From: Cellulomonas terrae
Lineage (GTDB): Bacteria > Actinomycetota > Actinomycetes > Actinomycetales > Cellulomonadaceae
Length of the DNA: 64,000 nt
Direction of reading: 5' to 3'
NCBI RefSeq assembly: GCF_007990265.1
Contig: NZ_BJWH01000018.1
Location: 1 to 64,000 of the forward strand
Both the position numbers and the translations under genes were made by a program. The stretch's first letter is position 1, and every line of letters starts with the position of its first letter. Shown here one piece after another: positions 26,629-35,762 of the stretch. Below the pieces are notes generated by a model. That model did no database searches. It saw only the letters and a program-made list of their open reading frames with translations, and was not told the origin of the DNA.

Positions 26629-27677
26629 GGCTCCGGGTCGGGGCGGGCCGGCGACTCGTCTGCGGAGTCGGAGGTGGGGGTGCCGTCCGGTGCGTCGGCG
26701 GTGGCCTCGAGGTCCGGGGCGTCGGTCGACTCGGGGGAATCGACGGACGCGCTGTCGGGACCGGCGTCGTCCGTCTCGTCGGGCTGGGTCTCGTCGGCCT
26801 GGGTCTCGTCGAGTGCGACCTCGTCGGCGGAGACCTCGTCCGTCGCGACCTCGCCCGCGGGAGCCTCGTCGGCCTCGTCCGTCTCCGGCTGCGCGTCCGT
26901 CTCCGGCTGCGCGTCCGTCTCCGACGGGCCCAGCTGGACCGTCTCGAGGCTGAGCTCGTCGATCAGCGGGTCGGGGGCGGGCCAGTCGGTCGGCGGGGCC
27001 TCCGCGTCGGTCTCGGAGTGCGCGCCGCAGCCGTGGTCGACGCTCACGACCGTGCCGTCGTCGGGCGACCACTGGTTGGCGCAGACCCCGAAGACCGTGC
27101 CGAGCGACCCCTGCAGCGGCACCAGGAACCCGCAGCTGCCGCACGCGGCGGCCGACGCGAGCGAGCCGGCGCTCGTCGGACCGTGCGGGCCGCGGTACCA
27201 GCGCTCGGCGGCCTCGTCGCGACCCTGCGGCGACAGCACCCGCACGCGGGCCAGGGCGAGCTCGTCGATCGCGACGTCGTCGAGCTCGGGGTCCCCGGTC
27301 GGGGTCCAGCCGGGCTCGAGCCGCGGGTCGTCGGCCTTGAACGGCAGCACGTCGCCGGGGCCGATGTCGCCGGGGCGGATGCGCTCCGACCACGGCAGCC
27401 ACGCCCGACCGAGCACCGCGTCGGGACCGGGCAGGAGCTCGGCCTCGCAGACGGTGGCGGTGCGGCCGCGCGGCACGCGGGCGACCGTGACGGTCCACTC
27501 CCAGCCGCGGTAGCCGCGGGCGGCCGACGCGAACCGGTGGGACACCAGCCGCTCCCCCTCGACGACGAGACCGAGGTACTCGCCGACGTCGGAGGGGTCC
27601 TCGGCCAGGCCGACGGCGACCTCACGGGCGAGGTCGACGGCCGACCCGAGGACCGCGTCCTTCGTTGCTGCAGGCAT
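26625..27677 (-). CDS. DUF3027 protein with zinc-ribbon-like cysteines
   Basis: The product is a 350-residue protein of the actinobacterial DUF3027 family. The conserved half (about 1-225) starts with a helical region and ends in a cysteine cluster CGSCGFLV...GVCANQWSPDDGTVVSVDHGCGAHSE that looks metal-binding. The last 120 residues are acidic low complexity, with tandem TDAQPE and DE repeats, and are unlikely to be folded. ATG 27677 has GAGG upstream and lies two bases from the cold-shock stop, giving a csp-DUF3027-sacsin operon. The function is unknown. Confidence 0.85.
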   Translation of the reverse strand: MPAATKDAVLGSAVDLAREVAVGLAEDPSDVGEYLGLVVEGERLVSHRFASAARGYRGWEWTVTVARVPRGRTATVCEAELLPGPDAVLGRAWLPWSERIRPGDIGPGDVLPFKADDPRLEPGWTPTGDPELDDVAIDELALARVRVLSPQGRDEAAERWYRGPHGPTSAGSLASAAACGSCGFLVPLQGSLGTVFGVCANQWSPDDGTVVSVDHGCGAHSETDAEAPPTDWPAPDPLIDELSLETVQLGPSETDAQPETDAQPETDEADEAPAGEVATDEVSADEVALDETQADETQPDETDDAGPDSASVDSPESTDAPDLEATADAPDGTPTSDSADESPARPDPEP

Positions 27678-27679
27678 GC

Positions 27680-28063
27680 TCAGGCCTCGATGTCGTCCGC
27701 GACGGCTCGCAGCAGGGCGGCGTACTGAACCCCACGAGCCTTCTCGGGGTAGCGGCCACGACGCAGGTCGTTGCCGACGCGGTCGAGGACCTTGATGAGG
27801 TCCTCGATGATGACGGCCATGTCGTCGGCGGGCTTGCGCGCCGCCTTCGCGACAGAGGGCACGGGGTCCAGCAGCTTGACCGACAGGGCCTGCGGACCGC
27901 GCCGGCCGTCGGCGACGCCGTAGTCGACCTTGGCGCCGGGCTTCGGCGCGTTGACGCCTTCCGGCAGCGCCGACGCGTGCAGGAAGACCTCGCCGCCGTC
28001 GTCGCCGGCGATGAACCCGAAGCCACGCTCGGTGTCGAACCACTTGACCTTGCCGGTAGGCAC
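27680..28063 (-). CDS. Cold-shock-domain protein with C-terminal extension
   Basis: The product is a 127-residue protein. Residues 1-67 form a cold-shock domain with the RNA-binding strands GKVKWFDTERGFGFI (RNP1-like) and EVFLHAS (RNP2-like). About 55 residues (about 73-127) of helical extension follow and are absent from minimal 67-residue Csp proteins. The start is GTG with GGGG nearby. It heads the transcript containing DUF3027 and the sacsin-type ATPase. Mycobacteria have a similar long CspB. It likely acts as an RNA chaperone or regulator. Confidence 0.9.
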   Translation of the reverse strand: MPTGKVKWFDTERGFGFIAGDDGGEVFLHASALPEGVNAPKPGAKVDYGVADGRRGPQALSVKLLDPVPSVAKAARKPADDMAVIIEDLIKVLDRVGNDLRRGRYPEKARGVQYAALLRAVADDIEA

Positions 28064-28175
28064 GGTGAACCCCGTTCATGAGAAGTAGACGTACTGGCCA
28101 CCAGGTTACCGGCCGCGGCTCGCGAAAATCCCCGTCCCTCGCGCACCGCCCGCGGGCGGGTGCACTGTTGGCCGG

Positions 28176-28526
28176 GTGACGACCGCCGACGACACCGCCC
28201 GCACGAGGCTCGAGGAGCTCCGCTCGGTGACCCTCCAGCGCCTGTCCGCCCTGCGGGGCGAGCACGACGCGGTCGTCGACGCGTCCCGGGACAGCAACGC
28301 CGACGACGAGCACGACCCCGAGGGCGCGACGATCGCGTTCGAGCGCGCGCAGGTGGACGCCCTGGTCCGGGACGCGCTCGCGCGGCTGGAGTCCGTCGAC
28401 GACGCGCTGCGGCGGATCGACGACGGCACCTACGGCATCTGCACGGTCTGCGGGGACCGGATCGCGCCCGGCCGCCTGGAGGTGCGCCCGACGGCGACGA
28501 CGTGCGTGGCCTGCGCGACGGGCTGA
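28176..28526 (+). CDS. TraR/DksA-type zinc-finger protein
   Basis: The product is a 116-residue protein. A coiled-coil region (about 8-75, with the acidic NADDEHDPEG turn) precedes a C4 zinc finger with cysteines at 89, 92, 110 and 113 (CTVC...CVAC). This matches the DksA/TraR family, which binds the secondary channel of RNA polymerase. The actinobacterial members are less studied. The start is GTG at 28176. It is divergent from the cold-shock gene. A repeat element lies just beyond its stop. Confidence 0.88.
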   Translation: MTTADDTARTRLEELRSVTLQRLSALRGEHDAVVDASRDSNADDEHDPEGATIAFERAQVDALVRDALARLESVDDALRRIDDGTYGICTVCGDRIAPGRLEVRPTATTCVACATG

Positions 28527-28537
28527 CTCCGCGAGAT

Positions 28538-28608
28538 CGGCAGTTCGCGACGAGGACGGCAGTCCCTCCTGCCGCGGTCGTCGCGAACTGCCGCGGTCGT
28601 CGCGAACT
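28538..28608. repeat. Intergenic inverted/direct repeat element
   Basis: Between the convergent dksA-like and M20 genes lies one copy of CGGCAGTTCGCGACGA, then two direct copies of a 19-base unit (28571-28589 and 28590-28608) that is the reverse complement of the first with three mismatches. A partial third copy follows. A related element occurs at 52770-52825. Confidence 0.7.
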
Positions 28609-28628
28609 GCCGCGCTCGTGGCCGGGGA

Positions 28629-29843
28629 CTACTCCGTCAGCCGGTCCAGCGCCAGCGCCGCGAGGACCGCCGGGCCCACCGCGAGCGACTCCTCCGCGAA
28701 GCGGGCCTGCGCCGAGTGGTTGAAGGGTGCCGTCGCGGGGTCCTCGCCGACCGGCGTCGCGCCGAGGCCGACGTACACCCCGGGGACCTCCCGGAGCACG
28801 TAGGAGAAGTCCTCCGAGCCGGACATCGGCTGCGGGGCGGTCACGTACGCCTGCTCGCCGAACATCCCCCGGACCAGGCCGGCCACGCGGTCCACCTCGG
28901 CGGGGGTGTTCGTCGTGACGGGGTAGCCGCGCTGGTAGTCGACCGTCGCGGTCAGGCCGTGGGCCGCGACGATGCCCTCGACGACGCGGGTCAGCCGCTC
29001 GGGGACGACCGCGTGGGTCGCGTCGGAGAACGACCGGACGGTCGCCTCCAGGACCGCGCTCGCGCCGATGACGTTGTGCGTCGTGCCGGCGGCGATCCTG
29101 CCGACCGTGACGACGACGGGGTCGAACACGTCGAACTGTCGCGTGACCATCGCCTGCAGCGCGAGGACGATCTCCGCGGCGACCGGCACCGGGTCCGCCG
29201 CGAGGTGCGGCATCGACCCGTGCCCGCCGCGGCCGTGCACGGTGACGACCACCGAGTCGGCGGCGGCCAGCATGGTGCCGGGACGGGACGCGACCAGCCC
29301 GGCGGGCTGCACGGCGGAGACCACGTGCAGGGCGTACGCGGCGACGACGCGGGAGCCGGCCGCGTCGAGGACGCCCTCCTCGATCATCAGGCGCGCGCCG
29401 TGGTCGCCCTCCTCGCCGGGCTGGAACATCAGGACGACGTCGCCGGCGAGCTGCTCGCGACGGTCCGCCAGCAGCCGTGCGGCGCCGACGAGCCCGGCGA
29501 CGTGCAGGTCGTGGCCGCACGCGTGCATGACGCCGTCGTGCTCGGAGGCGAACGGCTCGCCCGAGTCCTCGGTGACGGGCAGGGCGTCCATGTCCCCGCG
29601 CAGGAGGACCGCGGGACCCGGCCGGCCGCCGCGCAGCACCGCGACCACCGAGCTGAGCCCGGTGCCCGTGCTGACCTCCAGGCCGAGGAGCGCGATCGCG
29701 TCCAGCACGAGCTGCTGCGTGGCGGGCAGGTGCAGGCCGATCTCCGGCGTCCGGTGCAGGGCCCTGCGCAGCTCGACGAGCGACGGGAGCTGTGCGGCGG
29801 CGTCGGCCCGCAGGGTGGCGAGAGTCTCGGGAGAGAGGGTCAC
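28629..29843 (-). CDS. M20 family amidohydrolase
   Basis: The product is a 404-residue metallopeptidase-fold hydrolase of the M20D/IAA-amino-acid hydrolase group. Ligands include HACGHDLH (107-114) and PGEEGDHGA (about 147). The dimerisation domain has HGRGGHGSMPH. The late PMSGSEDFSYVL motif is also typical. Members cleave N-acyl amino acids, hippurate or aminobenzoyl-glutamate. The substrate here is unknown. The start is GTG at 29843. It is a single gene, convergent with the dksA-like gene, followed upstream by 147 bases without a gene. Confidence 0.92.
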   Translation of the reverse strand: MTLSPETLATLRADAAAQLPSLVELRRALHRTPEIGLHLPATQQLVLDAIALLGLEVSTGTGLSSVVAVLRGGRPGPAVLLRGDMDALPVTEDSGEPFASEHDGVMHACGHDLHVAGLVGAARLLADRREQLAGDVVLMFQPGEEGDHGARLMIEEGVLDAAGSRVVAAYALHVVSAVQPAGLVASRPGTMLAAADSVVVTVHGRGGHGSMPHLAADPVPVAAEIVLALQAMVTRQFDVFDPVVVTVGRIAAGTTHNVIGASAVLEATVRSFSDATHAVVPERLTRVVEGIVAAHGLTATVDYQRGYPVTTNTPAEVDRVAGLVRGMFGEQAYVTAPQPMSGSEDFSYVLREVPGVYVGLGATPVGEDPATAPFNHSAQARFAEESLAVGPAVLAALALDRLTE

Positions 29844-29990
29844 GCGGCTGACCTCCGAACGGGCGCGGCGACGGACGAGGACTCACCCTCGAGCCTGCCA
29901 GACGCCGGCACCGTGCGGCGGTCGCGCCGACCGGTTACCGCCTGGTAGCCGAGCCCCCGTCCGCGCGCTGCGCCGCGTAAGGTTGAGCGG

Positions 29991-32390
29991 ATGCCCACGT
30001 TCACCGGTTACCTGCGCGAACGGAGCGACGACGAGCTCGTCGCGCTCCTGCGCAGCCGACCGGACCTGGCGTCACCCTCCCCCGCCACCCTGTCGTCGCT
30101 CGCGGTCCGCGCGACCAGCCGGTCCAGCCTCGAACGGGCGCTCGCGGGCGTCGACGCGAGCGTGCTGCAGGTGCTCGAGGCGGTCGTGGCGCTCTCCGAC
30201 CCTGGCCCGGTGACGGCGGCGGACCTCCCCGCAGCCGTCGGCGCGACCGACGAGGCCGGGATGGCACTGGTCGAGCGCGCGCTGCGGCTCGCGGTCGTCG
30301 GCACCCTCGTCTACCCCGACTCCGACGCCCCCGACGCCCCGCTCCTGCCGTCCCCCGGCCTCGCCGAGATCCTCGGCCCCTACCCGGCGGGCCTGGCGTC
30401 GGCGGACGCGGGTGTCCGCCGCGGCGTCCCCGCGGAGCCGGTCGACCTCGACGACCTGCCGGCGCTCCTCGCGACCGCACCCGCCGGGGCGCGCCCGGTG
30501 CTGGACGCCCTGCTGTGGGGTCCGCCGGTCGGGCTCGCCCCGTCCAACAGCACCGCGGCAGCCGCGGCCGTCGACTGGCTGGTCCGCCGCCACCTGCTCC
30601 TGCCCGGCGACTCCCGACACGTCGTGCTGCCCCGGGCGGTCGCCCTGGCGCTGCGCGGCGGACGCACCCACACCGCGCCCGCGTTCCCGCCGGCGCTCCC
30701 GGCCGACGTCGCGCACCGGAACCACGCCCTGGTCGCCGCGGAGTCGGCTGCCGCGGGCGAGCGGATCGTGCTCCTCGTCGCCCGCCTGGTCCGGCTCTGG
30801 GAGCAGACCCCGCCCGGTGTGCTGCGCGGTGGGGGCCTGGGCGTGCGCGAGCTGCGGCGCGTGGCGAGCGCGCTGGACACCGACGAGGCCGAGGCGGCGT
30901 TCGTCATCGAGCTCGCCGGGGCCGCCGCGTTCGTCGCCGACGACGGCGAGGACACCCCGTCGTTCGCCCCGACGGTCGCCGTCGACGAGTGGGCGATGCG
31001 CGACGTGCCGGACCGCTGGGCTGTGCTGGCCCGCACGTGGCGCTCGACCCTGCGGACCGCGTGGCTCGTCGGCAGCCGCGACGACCGCGGCGGGGTGCGG
31101 GCGGCGCTCGACCCCGAGCTCCAGCGCACCTGGGCACCGCGGCTGCGGCGAGCCGTGCTCGACGTGCTCGCGGACACCCCGCCGGGGACCGCGCTGGACC
31201 CCGCGCACGTCCTCGCCGTGCTGCGCTGGCGCACCCCGCGGTCGGTCCCGCCGCCCGCCGCCGTCCAGGCGATGCTCATCGAGGCCGGACGGCTCGGCAT
31301 CACCGGCGCCGGGGCCCTGTCCGACGCGGGCCGTGCCCTGCTCCTGGAGACCGCTCCGCTGGTCGGTGCCGCGGACCCCGCGGACGCGCTCGCCGCCGCC
31401 CTGCCCCCGGCCGTCGACGAGATCCTCCTGCAGGGCGACCTGACGGGCGTCGTCCCGGGGCGGCCCAGCCCCGAGCTGGAGGACCTCCTCGACCGGACGG
31501 CCCACGTCGAGTCCCGCGGCGGCGCGCTCACCGTGCGGTTCACACCGGAGTCCGTCCGTCGGGCCCTGGACGCCGGGTCGACCGCCGACGGCCTGCTCGC
31601 CGAGCTCGCGGGCCACAGCCGGGCGGGTGTGCCGCAGCCGCTCGAGTACCTGGTCCGCGACGCCGCGCGCCGGCACGGGCGGCTGCGCGTCGGGTCGGCG
31701 GCGGGCTACGTCCGGGCCGACGACCCCTCCCTGCTGGCCGGGCTGGCCGAGGACCCGCGGCTGGCGTCGCTCGGCCTGGTCCGGCTCGCGCCCACCGTCC
31801 TGGCGGCGCAGGCGCCGGCCCGGGAGCTGGTCGAGGCCCTGCGCGCCCACGGTCTGGCACCGGTCGCGGAGGGTCCGGACGGGCAGGTCGTGCACGTCGT
31901 GTCGTCGATCCGTCGCGTGGGCCGTCGCGCCACCGCGGGAGCGCGCCGCCGCGCCTCGGACGCCGCTCCGGCGAGCGCACGGGAGACGCTCACCGACGAC
32001 CGCCTGGTCGCCCTCGTCCCGCAGCTGCGGCGGGCGGAGGCCGAGCGCAAGGCCGACGAGGCGGAGCGGGTACCCGGCACGGTCCTGCCCGCGCCGACCC
32101 GTCGTGCCCCCGCCCCGCCCAGCACCCCCGCGCCGAGCGCGGGAACAGCCGACCCCGTCGACGCGTTGGTGCTCCTGCGCGAGGCGGCTGCCGAGAAGGC
32201 CGAGGTGTGGGTCGAGCTGGTCGGCTCCCACGGCGTCCCGCAGCGGCGGCTGCTGCGACCCCTGCGGGTCGAGGGCGGCCGGCTGCGGGCCATCGACACC
32301 GCTCGTGAGTCCGAGCTGACGGTTGCGGTGCACCGCATCGCGACCGTCACCCGCGTGACACCGTCAGACGAGCATCAGGAGACTTCGTGA
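29991..32390 (+). CDS. Helicase-associated domain protein, partner of XPB
   Basis: The product is a 799-residue protein found next to the XPB helicase gene in many actinobacteria (the mycobacterial Rv0862c-Rv0861c pair is the known parallel). It lacks Walker motifs. The conserved C-terminal half contains a helicase-associated region (about 455-640, DEILLQGDLTGVVPG, VRFTPESVRRALDAG) and ends in a WYL-like strand region (about 740-790). The stop overlaps the helicase GTG (GTGA), so the products are made together. It probably helps XPB in DNA repair. The mechanism is unknown. Confidence 0.87.
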   Translation: MPTFTGYLRERSDDELVALLRSRPDLASPSPATLSSLAVRATSRSSLERALAGVDASVLQVLEAVVALSDPGPVTAADLPAAVGATDEAGMALVERALRLAVVGTLVYPDSDAPDAPLLPSPGLAEILGPYPAGLASADAGVRRGVPAEPVDLDDLPALLATAPAGARPVLDALLWGPPVGLAPSNSTAAAAAVDWLVRRHLLLPGDSRHVVLPRAVALALRGGRTHTAPAFPPALPADVAHRNHALVAAESAAAGERIVLLVARLVRLWEQTPPGVLRGGGLGVRELRRVASALDTDEAEAAFVIELAGAAAFVADDGEDTPSFAPTVAVDEWAMRDVPDRWAVLARTWRSTLRTAWLVGSRDDRGGVRAALDPELQRTWAPRLRRAVLDVLADTPPGTALDPAHVLAVLRWRTPRSVPPPAAVQAMLIEAGRLGITGAGALSDAGRALLLETAPLVGAADPADALAAALPPAVDEILLQGDLTGVVPGRPSPELEDLLDRTAHVESRGGALTVRFTPESVRRALDAGSTADGLLAELAGHSRAGVPQPLEYLVRDAARRHGRLRVGSAAGYVRADDPSLLAGLAEDPRLASLGLVRLAPTVLAAQAPARELVEALRAHGLAPVAEGPDGQVVHVVSSIRRVGRRATAGARRRASDAAPASARETLTDDRLVALVPQLRRAEAERKADEAERVPGTVLPAPTRRAPAPPSTPAPSAGTADPVDALVLLREAAAEKAEVWVELVGSHGVPQRRLLRPLRVEGGRLRAIDTARESELTVAVHRIATVTRVTPSDEHQETS

Positions 32391-34048
32391 CCAACGGCCC
32401 CCTCATCGTGCAGAGCGACAAGACGCTCCTGCTCGAGGTCGACCACGACCAGGCGGAGGCCTGCCGTCGCGCGATCGCCCCCTTCGCGGAGCTGGAGCGC
32501 GCCCCCGAGCACGTGCACACGTACCGCCTGACGCCGCTGGGCCTGTGGAACGCGCGCGCCGCGGGACACGACGCCGAGCAGGTGGTCGACGTCCTGCTCG
32601 AGTACTCGCGCTACCCGGTGCCGCACGCCCTGCTGGTCGACGTGGCGGACACCATGTCCCGCTACGGTCGGCTCCAGCTGATCCAGGACCCGGTGCACGG
32701 GCTCGTCCTGCACGCCCTCGACCCGGCCGTCCTGGCCGAGGTCGTCCGGTCCAAGCGCACCGCCGGCCTGCTCGGCGCGCGCCTGGACGCGACCGACGTC
32801 ATCGTCCACCCGTCCGAGCGGGGCCACCTCAAGCAGGTGCTGCTCAAGCTCGGCTGGCCCGCGGAGGACCTCGCCGGGTACGTCAACGGCGAGGCGCACC
32901 AGATCGACCTGCTCGAGGACGGCTGGGCGCTGCGGCCGTACCAGCAGCAGGCCGTCGACGGCTTCTTCCACGGCGGCTCCGGCGTCGTCGTGCTGCCCTG
33001 TGGCGCCGGCAAGACGCTGGTCGGCGCGGGGGCGATGGCCCGCTCGTCGACGACGACCCTGATCCTCGTGACCAACACCGTCAGCGCCCGGCAGTGGCGC
33101 GACGAGCTGGTCAAGCGCACGTCGCTCACCGAGGACGAGATCGGCGAGTACTCCGGTGCGCGCAAGGAGATCCGACCCGTCACGATCGCGACCTACCAGG
33201 TGCTCACGACGAAGCGGAAGGGCGTCTACACGCACCTCGAGCTCCTCGACGCGCGCGACTGGGGCCTGGTCGTCTACGACGAGGTCCACCTGCTCCCCGC
33301 GCCGATCTTCCGCATGACCGCGGACCTGCAGGCGCGCCGCCGCCTGGGCCTGACCGCGACCCTGGTGCGCGAGGACGGCCGCGAGGACGAGGTGTTCAGC
33401 CTCATCGGGCCCAAGCGGTTCGACGCCCCCTGGAAGGACATCGAGGCGCAGGGCTACATCGCGCCCGCGGACTGCGTCGAGGTCCGCCTGACGCTGCCCG
33501 ACGCCGACCGCATGGCCTACGCGACCGCCGAGCCGGAGGAGAAGTACCGGCTCGCCGCGACGGCACGCGGGAAGAACCGGGTGGTCGAGCAGCTCGTCGC
33601 CAAGCACGAGGGCGACCCGACGCTCGTCATCGGCCAGTACCTCGACCAGCTCCACACGCTCGCGGAGCACCTGGAGGCGGACCTCATCACCGGCGAGACC
33701 ACCGTGCACGAGCGGCAGCGGCTGTTCGACGCGTTCCGGGCCGGCGAGATCACCAAGCTCGTCGTCAGCAAGGTCGCCAACTTCTCCATCGACCTGCCCG
33801 AGGCGTCCGTCGCCATCCAGGTGTCCGGCTCGTTCGGGTCACGCCAGGAGGAGGCGCAGCGGCTCGGTCGGATCATGCGCCCCAAGGGTGACGGTCGGAC
33901 CGCGCACTTCTACACCGTCGTCGCCCGCGACACCGTGGACCAGGACTTCGCCGCCCACCGGCAGCGGTTCCTGGCCGAGCAGGGGTACGCGTACTCGATC
34001 GTCGACGCGGAGGACCTGGGGCTCGACACCGCGGAAGAGCCCGCCTGA
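32387..34048 (+). CDS. XPB/ERCC3-type DNA repair helicase
   Basis: The product is a 553-residue superfamily 2 helicase, a 3'-5' DNA translocase in the XPB family. An N-terminal damage-recognition-like domain (about 1-165) precedes motif I LPCGAGKT (about 201-208), motif II DEVH (about 300), motif III LTATLVREDG and a C-terminal RecA fold with the arginine motif QRLGRIMRPKG (about 493-503). The RED signature of XPB is visible in VREDGRED. The GTG start overlaps the upstream gene by four bases. Nucleotide excision repair or transcription-linked repair is the family role. Confidence 0.95.
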   Translation: MTNGPLIVQSDKTLLLEVDHDQAEACRRAIAPFAELERAPEHVHTYRLTPLGLWNARAAGHDAEQVVDVLLEYSRYPVPHALLVDVADTMSRYGRLQLIQDPVHGLVLHALDPAVLAEVVRSKRTAGLLGARLDATDVIVHPSERGHLKQVLLKLGWPAEDLAGYVNGEAHQIDLLEDGWALRPYQQQAVDGFFHGGSGVVVLPCGAGKTLVGAGAMARSSTTTLILVTNTVSARQWRDELVKRTSLTEDEIGEYSGARKEIRPVTIATYQVLTTKRKGVYTHLELLDARDWGLVVYDEVHLLPAPIFRMTADLQARRRLGLTATLVREDGREDEVFSLIGPKRFDAPWKDIEAQGYIAPADCVEVRLTLPDADRMAYATAEPEEKYRLAATARGKNRVVEQLVAKHEGDPTLVIGQYLDQLHTLAEHLEADLITGETTVHERQRLFDAFRAGEITKLVVSKVANFSIDLPEASVAIQVSGSFGSRQEEAQRLGRIMRPKGDGRTAHFYTVVARDTVDQDFAAHRQRFLAEQGYAYSIVDAEDLGLDTAEEPA

Positions 34049-34059
34049 CCTGAGACGCG

Positions 34060-34092
34060 AGAGCGCCCGGCCCCCACGGGGTCGGGCGCTCT
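34060..34092. terminator. Bidirectional hairpin terminator
   Basis: AGAGCGCCCG and CGGGCGCTCT form a perfect 10-base-pair stem, extended by a GCCCC/GGGGT pairing. It lies between the convergent helicase and glutamine amidotransferase genes. Confidence 0.8.
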
Positions 34093-34101
34093 GCTGGTGC
34101 C

Positions 34102-34857
34102 TCAGACGGCGACGGCCTCCGCGGCACCGGCGCGGACGTGCGCCGCGAACGACTCCGCCAGCGTGCGGCCCACGACCTCGACCTGGTCCTGCCGAGCGGC
34201 GAACGCGGCCAGCACGGCGTCGGTGTCGACGTCGTCGTGGCTGTCCGCCCAGCCGCGCAGGGTGTCGGCGCTCGCCTCAGGGTGGAACTGCACGCCCCAC
34301 GCCGAGCCGATCCGGAACGCCTGGTACGGGTACATGGCCGACGACGCCAGCCAGACCGCACCGCGGGGCAGGTCGACGACGGCGTCCGCGTGCATGCTCG
34401 GCTGCGGGGTGGCGTGCCGGCCGTCCGCGAGCGCCGCGACCGCACCGACGACGGCGTCACCGGCGGCCTCGGGGCGCCAGCGCACGTCGACGATCCCGGA
34501 CTCGCGCCCGGGAGGGGCAGCGACCTGCACGCGGCCGCCGCGCGCTGCGGCGAGCAGCTGGGCGCCGAGGCAGATGCCGAGCGTCGGGACGCCCTGGGTG
34601 CTCGCGTCGGCGAGCAGCGCGCGCAGCTCCGGCAGCCACGGGGCTCCCGCGTCGTCGTACGTCGACATGTGGCCGCCGAGGACGACGAGGCCGTCGCCGA
34701 CGCCGTCGGCGGTGGGCACGCTCTCACCGGCGAACGCCGCGACGATGCGCAGCTCGACGTCGCCGAGCCAGTCGCTGAAGCGGTCCAGGGGCACGTCGGG
34801 AGAGCTCTGGATGACGGTGACGACCGGGCGACGGTCGCCGTGCAGGGGGGTGGTCAC
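34102..34857 (-). CDS. Class I glutamine amidotransferase
   Basis: The product is a 251-residue stand-alone GATase1 domain. The catalytic triad is visible: Cys96 in GICLGAQLL, and His192 and Glu194 in VQFHPEAS. The architecture is like GMP-synthase-type or putative amidotransferases (YfiT/GuaA-like) without a synthetase domain. It would release ammonia from glutamine or hydrolyse gamma-glutamyl bonds. No partner enzyme is adjacent, so the acceptor is unknown. The start is GTG at 34857, divergent from the response regulator gene. Confidence 0.88.
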   Translation of the reverse strand: MTTPLHGDRRPVVTVIQSSPDVPLDRFSDWLGDVELRIVAAFAGESVPTADGVGDGLVVLGGHMSTYDDAGAPWLPELRALLADASTQGVPTLGICLGAQLLAAARGGRVQVAAPPGRESGIVDVRWRPEAAGDAVVGAVAALADGRHATPQPSMHADAVVDLPRGAVWLASSAMYPYQAFRIGSAWGVQFHPEASADTLRGWADSHDDVDTDAVLAAFAARQDQVEVVGRTLAESFAAHVRAGAAEAVAV

Positions 34858-35027
34858 GCGGAGACGGTACCCCCGTCGAGAGGTGCGTCGACAGGGAACG
34901 GACGACCCATCTGTCTCCTTGCAGGTCAGTCGTCCATATTTGCACCCAGGTGAAATCTGTCACGCGTGCGCGTCACCGTCCGGCATTCATCCAGCGAACT
35001 CCCAGCCGCCAGGAGGACACTCGACCT

Positions 35028-35762
35028 ATGTCGACACCCCATGCGTCGGGCACGCCGGAAGCACGCCTGCTCGTCGTCGACGACGAGCCGAACATCCGCG
35101 AGCTCCTGGCGACCTCGCTGCGGTTCGCCGGCTTCGAGGTCCACGCCGCGGCCGACGGCGGCTCCGCCCTGCGCCTCGCCCGCGAGGTCGAGCCGGACCT
35201 CGTGGTGCTCGACGTCATGCTCCCCGACATGGACGGGTTCACCGTCACGCGGCGCCTGCGGGAGAAGGGCCAGCACGTCCCCGTGCTGTTCCTCACCGCG
35301 CGCGACGACACCGCCGACAAGGTCCAGGGCCTGACGGTCGGCGGGGACGACTACGTCACCAAGCCCTTCAGCCTCGAAGAGGTCGTCGCCCGGATCCGGG
35401 CCGTCCTGCGCCGCACCCGGCCGGGGGTGGACGACGACACGAGCATCCTGCGGTACGCCGACCTGGAGCTCGACGAGGACTCCCACGAGGTGGTCCGCGC
35501 CGGCCACCCCGTCGACCTGTCCCCCACCGAGTTCAAGCTCCTGCGCTACCTCATGCTCAACCCCGGCCGCGTGCTGTCGAAGTCGCAGATCCTCGACCAC
35601 GTCTGGCAGTACGACTGGGGCGGCGACGCGAACATCGTCGAGTCCTACATCTCCTACCTGCGCCGCAAGATCGACCAGCTCGACGACGCCGACGGCCGAC
35701 GGCTGCCCCCGCTCATCCACACGAAGCGCGGGGTGGGCTACCTGCTGCGCGAGTCGTCGTGA
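35028..35762 (+). CDS. OmpR/PhoB-family response regulator
   Basis: The product is a 244-residue two-domain regulator. The receiver has the acidic pair DDE (18-20), phospho-acceptor Asp62 in LDVMLPDMDG, and Lys112 in TKPF. A winged-helix domain ends KIDQLDDADGRRLPPLIHTKRGVGYLLRE. ATG 35028 has AGGAGGAC at proper spacing, which excludes the longer open frame. It is coupled to the sensor kinase (GTGA overlap). It resembles PrrA/TcrX-type actinobacterial regulators. The target genes are unknown. Confidence 0.94.
   Translation: MSTPHASGTPEARLLVVDDEPNIRELLATSLRFAGFEVHAAADGGSALRLAREVEPDLVVLDVMLPDMDGFTVTRRLREKGQHVPVLFLTARDDTADKVQGLTVGGDDYVTKPFSLEEVVARIRAVLRRTRPGVDDDTSILRYADLELDEDSHEVVRAGHPVDLSPTEFKLLRYLMLNPGRVLSKSQILDHVWQYDWGGDANIVESYISYLRRKIDQLDDADGRRLPPLIHTKRGVGYLLRESS

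Noticed and set aside
26815-26930. Short tandem repeats resembling a repeat array
   Set aside because: They encode the acidic TDAQPE/DE tail of DUF3027 in frame; coding low complexity, not a CRISPR.
23044-27513. Open plus-strand frame of about 1,489 codons
   Set aside because: It lies antisense to the sacsin-type ATPase, DUF3027 and CAP genes, is rich in Arg/Gly/Pro and has no recognisable domain: a high-G+C shadow.
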